Shown: positions 53,759 to 55,568 of the stretch, one piece after another
Layout: each line of letters begins with the position of its first letter
Position numbering within the stretch: the stretch's first letter is position 1
Source of the DNA: Clostridiaceae bacterium
GTDB taxonomy: Bacteria; Bacillota; Clostridia; DSM-8532
Length of the DNA stretch: 55,568 nucleotides
NCBI GenBank assembly: GCA_012521705.1
Contig: JAAYLX010000010.1
Coordinates: 1-55,568, forward strand
Reading direction: 5' to 3'
Made by a program: the position numbers and the translations under genes
Notes under the pieces: generated by a model
What the model saw: only the letters and a program-made list of their open reading frames with translations
Databases searched by the model: none
Told to the model about the DNA's origin: nothing

Positions 53759-54046
53759 ATGTACATCGGAGTGCTTCAGATTGAGTTGTATATGAGTGAG
53801 CCCCAGTCGCTCAAAGACAAGAGACGGATTATTAAGAGTCTGATAGACAAAGTAAAGAATAAATTCAATGTTTCCGTTGCAGAGATAGGAAAGCATGACA
53901 ATTGGAATTACTGTCAGTTAGGGGCGGCATGCGTGTCCAACGAGGCAGGACATTCCGACCGTGTCTTAAACTCTGTTATTAATTTCATTGAAAACAGCAG
54001 CACTTATGAAGTAACAGATATTCATACTGAGATAATTCCTTATTGA
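53759..54046 (+). CDS. DUF503 family protein (YlxP-like)
   Basis: 95 residues. MYIGVLQIELYMSEPQSLKDKRRIIKSLIDKVKNKFNVSVAEIG is the DUF503 opening; a ferredoxin-like alpha/beta fold, possibly RNA-binding. Related YlxP in Bacillus lies next to rbfA and is linked to ribosome maturation. GGGAG lies 7 bases before the ATG. Single gene here. Confidence 0.92.
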   Translation: MYIGVLQIELYMSEPQSLKDKRRIIKSLIDKVKNKFNVSVAEIGKHDNWNYCQLGAACVSNEAGHSDRVLNSVINFIENSSTYEVTDIHTEIIPY

Positions 54047-54235
54047 GAATTTCTTCATTATCATAGAAACACTCAACATTCAAGAATTTTTAAATATTTC
54101 AATTCCCGGTATCGGCTTTCTTTAATCTAATAACATCTTCTTCACCTAACATTGCAGTGGTCACAATAATAAACCGGTCAGATTCTGAATCTGGTGCATA
54201 TTTTGTAAGGGATAACTGTTGAAGGGTTTATTCTT
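54047..54235. other. Intergenic stretch with palindrome
   Basis: Contains the perfect palindrome CAGATTC-T-GAATCTG (54180-54194) and, on the minus strand (54099-54228), a 43-codon open frame without a start signal, perhaps chance. No gene called. Confidence 0.4.
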
Positions 54236-54574
54236 ATGATGGAGTATATTGCACAGAACTGGCCGGTTTTTGCTATTGGCGCCGTCGTTTTGGCTTATCT
54301 GATCTATTTGAGTGTTACGAGACAATGGGCAAAAGTAAGGGAATTTGCCTACGAAATGATGCTTTGTGCCGAAAGGGCCTTCTCGGATAATCAGGGGAAA
54401 CTTAAGTTTGATTTTGTTGTGAATCTGGTTTATGACTATCTGCCGGCCTGGATGAAATTATTTGTGAAGAGGGAAAGCCTGGAAAGGATTATACAAATGC
54501 TTTATGACACTGCAAAAGATTTTCTGGATGACGGAGAGATCAATTCGTCAATCAAAAAGCTTACCGATAAGTAA
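54236..54574 (+). CDS. Holin-like small membrane protein (LLH-type)
   Basis: 112 residues: one N-terminal membrane helix (about 8-27) then an amphipathic stretch with REFAYEMMLCAERAFSDNQGKLKFDFVVNLVYDYLPAW. This layout (single N-terminal helix, soluble helical tail containing a GKxKFxYVV-like motif) resembles the phage LLH-type holin family. No phage genes accompany it, so it may be a domesticated cell protein. GAAGGG lies upstream of the ATG. Confidence 0.6.
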   Translation: MMEYIAQNWPVFAIGAVVLAYLIYLSVTRQWAKVREFAYEMMLCAERAFSDNQGKLKFDFVVNLVYDYLPAWMKLFVKRESLERIIQMLYDTAKDFLDDGEINSSIKKLTDK

Positions 54575-54699
54575 GGACTTCATGCGGTATATAATGCGTT
54601 GAATAGCAGAAAATAATAAAGCATGATGCACATAGTTAAAATCTATATTTACTTAATTTTTAAAAACTAAATTATTGAATAAAGGAGGGGATACATCTT

Positions 54700-55125
54700 A
54701 TGAGCCTTATTCCTTGGAATCCGTTCAGGGAAGTGGATAACTTTTTTTCTGATATGAATAACTTTATTGAAAGAATGCCCTTTGGATTTGGCAGAGCAAT
54801 GGGGCCCAAAATTGATGTGTATCAGACCGATAAAGATGTTATTCTGAAAGCTGAAATCCCGGGCGTTTCAAAAGAAGATCTGAATATTTACATTGATGAC
54901 AATTCTATCAGGCTTTCCGGGGAAACTAAGAGGGATGAGGAGTTTAAGGATGATAATATCTACCGGTCAGAAAGGTATTATGGCAGCTTTTCAAGAACCG
55001 TGCCCCTGCCGGTGGAAGTAAAATCTGATCAGGCAAAAGCTGAATATAAGGATGGAATCCTGAAAATCACAGTGCCCAAGGCCGAACCCGGAAAAATCAA
55101 AGGCCGCAGGCTTGAAATACAATAA
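54700..55125 (+). CDS. Small heat-shock protein, Hsp20/alpha-crystallin family
   Basis: 141 residues; ATP-independent chaperone that holds unfolded proteins. The alpha-crystallin domain spans about residues 38-135 (PKIDVYQTDKDVILKAEIPGVSKEDLNIYIDDN, then ALPLPVEV-type RTVPLPVEVKSDQAKAEYKDGILKITVPK), with a short IXI-like C-terminal KGRRLEIQ. AAAGGAGGGG precedes the ATG. No CIRCE element was found upstream. Confidence 0.95.
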   Translation: MSLIPWNPFREVDNFFSDMNNFIERMPFGFGRAMGPKIDVYQTDKDVILKAEIPGVSKEDLNIYIDDNSIRLSGETKRDEEFKDDNIYRSERYYGSFSRTVPLPVEVKSDQAKAEYKDGILKITVPKAEPGKIKGRRLEIQ

Positions 55126-55162
55126 TCAGATAATAAGTTAAAAAGGATATCATAAAAGAAAA

Positions 55163-55196
55163 TAAAGCGGATTCTGAGAAATCAGAATCCGCTTTA
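55163..55196. terminator. Bidirectional terminator between hsp20 and tRNA-Pro
   Basis: Perfect 15-bp stem (55163-55177 with 55182-55196) around GAAA. The minus-strand side is followed by a T-rich tail, so it mainly ends the tRNA transcript. Confidence 0.85.
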
Positions 55197-55201
55197 ATAC
55201 T

Positions 55202-55277
55202 TGGTCGGAGTGACTGGATTCGAACCAGCGGCCTCTTGGTCCCGAACCAAGCGCTCTACCATCTGAGCCACACCCCG
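55202..55277 (-). tRNA. tRNA-Pro (anticodon CGG)
   Basis: On the minus strand the 76 bases fold as a full cloverleaf: acceptor CGGGGTG/CACTCCG (one G-U), D arm GGCTC...GAGC, anticodon stem CTTGG-loop TTCGGGA-CCAAG giving anticodon CGG, and T arm CTGGTTCGAATCCAG. The discriminator is A and CCA is encoded in the DNA (55202-55204 side). It reads CCG codons. Confidence 0.95.
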
Positions 55278-55294
55278 TAAAACAAGCAAAGATA

Positions 55295-55323
55295 ATTATA
55301 AAACAGATTTGCATAAAATACAA
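55295..55323 (-). promoter_or_regulatory. Promoter of tRNA-Pro
   Basis: Read on the minus strand: TTGTAT (55323-55318), 17 bases, TATAAT (55300-55295), about 18 bases before the tRNA 5' end. Confidence 0.7.
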
Positions 55324-55568
55324 GCGTATATTTACAATAAACTAATTGTAAAGCCTTTTTAGGACATAAATAATACAGTCAATACCTAAAGCAACGGAGG
55401 GTAGTAATATAAAAATATTTTTATATGGTAGTTTTCATTACTAAAAGACCAGCTAATTAAAGTCAAGAGTTTTTAAGAAAAAGCTTTATGAATTTTTGAA
55501 AACTCCTGACATAGAAAAAATGCATAACAACAAGACCACCTTTACGAAGTAGACATAAAATAGCTGGT
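55324..55568. other. AT-rich end of window, no gene recognised
   Basis: About 245 bases, no open frame or RNA gene that I can support. Confidence 0.5.

Noticed and set aside
54099..54228. 43-codon minus-strand frame with protein-like composition
   Set aside because: No start codon with a ribosome site upstream, very short, and crosses a palindrome. Could be a decayed fragment but unsupported.
54600..54699. CIRCE operator upstream of hsp20
   Set aside because: No TTAGCACTC-N9-GAGTGCTAA-like inverted repeat is present.

Overview
The window looks like chromosome from a low-GC, spore-forming anaerobe of the class Clostridia (Firmicutes). Evidence: two tricistronic spore-germinant receptor operons, rubrerythrin and hybrid-cluster protein, a T-box leader, a ribosomal L10 leader, a SCIFF/ranthipeptide pair, strong AGGAGG ribosome sites, and several starts best read as TTG or GTG. 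The SCIFF peptide and its maturase resemble the CteA/CteB pair of Clostridium (Acetivibrio) thermocellum, so a relative of that group is my best guess; this is inference only.

Layout. 1-1391: an ISL3-type insertion sequence whose left end is base 1 of the window. 1.5-7.4 kb: an arginase-fold-like hypothetical gene, an RlmA-type 23S rRNA methyltransferase, a GntR/ABC transporter operon (YtrA-like), and an antibiotic-resistance-type ABC-F gene behind a long leader. That leader has a consensus promoter, a 3-codon upstream ORF and two terminator-like hairpins. 7.6-12.2 kb: rubrerythrin, a DUF3793 protein, an HD protein, a secreted beta-lactamase-fold protein and a phosphoribosyltransferase. 12.3-18.5 kb: germination operon 1 (A-C-D-B), a small membrane protein and a LysM/copper-amine-oxidase-N cell-wall protein whose ribosome site lies inside a terminator-like hairpin. 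18.6-25.3 kb: an NAD-dependent epimerase, hcp with its ferredoxin-like partner, and a Ca2+-type P-ATPase. 25.5-28.2 kb: a truncated acetyltransferase, the SCIFF peptide, its radical-SAM maturase and a gamma-carbonic-anhydrase-like protein.

28.4-32 kb: rpmG-secE-nusG-rplK-rplA-(L10 leader)-rplJ-rplL, closed by a terminator and not followed by rpoB. 32-38.7 kb: a hypothetical protein, a DJ-1/PfpI protein, a PurO-type IMP cyclohydrolase next to a stand-alone AICAR transformylase, a multi-pass membrane protein and a DUF2207 protein. 38.9-46 kb: a housekeeping-type ABC-F protein and germination operon 2 (A-B-C-D), whose A subunit carries a very long Q/N/S/K-rich N-terminus. 46-51 kb: a ferredoxin, an LCP-family protein, a papain-like hypothetical protein, and an XRE regulator-DUF1538-tandem PII operon. 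51-55.5 kb: a T-box-controlled phenylacetate-CoA ligase, an RluA-type pseudouridine synthase, a DUF503 protein, a holin-like protein, Hsp20 and a tRNA-Pro(CGG).

The most rewarding regions are: the ABC-F leader (5.37-5.79 kb), where promoter, micro-ORF, RBS-sequestering hairpin and second terminator fit ribosome-dependent attenuation; the DUF1538/tandem-PII operon with a possible internal translation start; the unusual split purine-synthesis pair; and the Q/N-rich germinant receptor. All calls come from reading the sequence; no database search was run.
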